64,000 nucleotides of DNA. Origin: Diplosphaera chodatii (taxonomy: Eukaryota > Chlorophyta > Trebouxiophyceae > Prasiolales > Stichococcaceae). Positions 63,007 to 64,000 of the stretch are shown here, in pieces. Positions within the stretch are counted from its first letter, which is position 1. Each line of letters opens with the position of its first letter. The stretch is from contig JAALGY010000015.1 in assembly GCA_032358165.1 (NCBI GenBank), positions 62,001 through 126,000 on the forward strand, written 5' to 3'. Made by a program: the position numbers and the translations under genes. The notes under the pieces were generated by a model. The model was not told where the DNA came from. It did no database searches and saw nothing but the letters and a program-made list of their open reading frames with translations.

Positions 63007-64000
63007 GCTTGCACAAAATTGGTCCGTGGATCAGCGGCCGATCGTCGTGCTGAACATGGCACACCATCATACGAGGCCCGGCCATGCAGCCTTATGAAGT
63101 CGTAGGCTATACAAGGATCGTGGTCGGGCCGCTGCAGTGTCGCGCACGCTTATCTGGAGCCGTGACTAGACACATGTTTCGACTGAATCGGCTCTCATCG
63201 TCCTGCCTGTTGAGCAGCACGATCGTGCGCGAGGACCACATCGGATAGATTGCTTGCTAAAAGCCTTTGCATGCCTTGGCACGGCGCAGGCTGTCGTGCA
63301 GCCGGTGCCAGCGGCGAAAAAGACCGTGGTTGAAACAGCGCATGGTCGACGCCAACGGCAACGGACCATACGGATCGACACCGATGCCCCGGCATGTACG
63401 CTCAACAGTCACGTGTCCTTTGCTCATGTCAATAATGAAGCGGGCTTGCAGCAACACCCCGACACGGAGGTGTCGGTCTGCTCAGGGCAGGCCATGCAAA
63501 CTGAATGCTCATAGGCGTGAGGGCGACAGAGGGGCCCCTGTACCAACAGCAAACTGTGCACTGCAGCCCTGACAGCAGACAGCAGGGGCCACGCCGGGGG
63601 AGGTACCCCATATGCAGTCTGCGTAAGTGCCACCTTCGAGCTGTAGTGGTGGGCATGACGCCGCGCCGGGTTGTAATGCTCACGCTACAACAACCAGCAT
63701 AAACGTGTCGCATGAACAGCACCCACCGCTTACGATTGGAGCGCCATCTGGCCGCGGCAAGCTCCGTTGGGTACGCTGAAGTCAACCTTCTGATCAGCCT
63801 TCAGTTTCCCAAACCTGGCCTGTGCAGGGCGCCTTGCGGCGCACCCGGCCGACCTGGCGCTGAGCTGATCCTGCTGCAGCCATCTGCGGGCTCATGGCCG
63901 CTGCAGTTGTCCAGGCACCTCTGCGCCCGGTGTGTTATTGTTCCCGCCACCAAGGGGGTAACAAATGTGGCAGTCCTCTACAGCTGCCCTGAGTACCACT
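63007..64000. other. Right-edge region, mostly unassigned
   Basis: It should contain the atypical E2F promoter. On the minus strand 63819-63730 has the form of a terminal exon: an acceptor CAG, then FGKLKADQKVDFSVPNG and GQMALQS, then TAA. If real it would be the end of a gene entering from the right. No family is recognised. Confidence 0.3.

Overview
The window looks like nuclear DNA from a GC-rich green alga of plant-like gene content, probably a core chlorophyte such as a trebouxiophyte; the species cannot be told from sequence. The reasons: nearly every gene is cut into many short exons by GT-AG introns of about 100-300 bases; low-complexity Ala, Gly and (CAG)n Gln tracts are common; and the proteins are eukaryotic and plant-like (plant-type telomerase, a CCT-domain clock regulator, an oil-body-associated protein, an atypical E2F). 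No bacterial operon, CRISPR array, insertion sequence, tRNA or rRNA was found. All gene models below were assembled by hand from reading frame, splice phase and family similarity.

Layout. 1-3.6 kb (minus): two tandem atypical short-chain dehydrogenase copies, the right one a pseudogene with several lesions. 4.3-15.3 kb (plus): a complete telomerase reverse transcriptase (TERT) in about 28 exons. 16.3-21.5 kb (minus): a TOC1/PRR-like clock protein with a pseudo-receiver and a CCT domain. 21.9-23.3 kb (plus): a phytanoyl-CoA dioxygenase family protein. 23.6-25.5 kb (minus): the DRG1 GTPase. 26.3-28.4 kb (plus): splicing factor SF3A2. 28.8-29.3 kb (minus): a plastid-type Cpn10. 29.7-30.7 kb (plus): a 135-residue protein of unknown function. 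32.6-35.0 kb (minus): an ER J-protein like DNAJC25. 36.0-40.7 kb (plus): a long protein disulfide isomerase-like protein. 41.0-42.5 kb (minus): CCDC25. 43.2-45.4 kb (plus): an oil-body-associated protein (DUF1264). 46.0-51.3 kb (minus): RINT1/MAG2. 51.5-52.4 kb (minus): a METTL21-like methyltransferase. 52.6-55.0 kb (plus): a type II membrane protein, probably a Golgi glycosyltransferase. 55.5-57.3 kb (minus): an unidentified conserved-looking gene. 58.7-63.0 kb (minus): an atypical E2F (E2F7/8 or DEL type) with a very long Gln-rich tail.

The genes do not form one pathway. Two themes recur: chromosome ends and the cell cycle (TERT, atypical E2F), and the ER/Golgi secretory system (DNAJC25-like, PDI-like, RINT1/MAG2, the type II membrane protein). 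The ER J-protein and the PDI-like gene are divergent neighbours. Thirteen consecutive genes (1.8-51.3 kb) alternate strand without exception, so almost all intergenic space is either a shared divergent promoter or a convergent 3' end. The most unusual sequence signals are GC-AG introns that split conserved motifs, a palindrome exactly bounded by 7-bp direct repeats (25.85 kb), an in-frame stop just after the PDI active site, and a duplicated exon end with its splice donor (53.9-54.1 kb).
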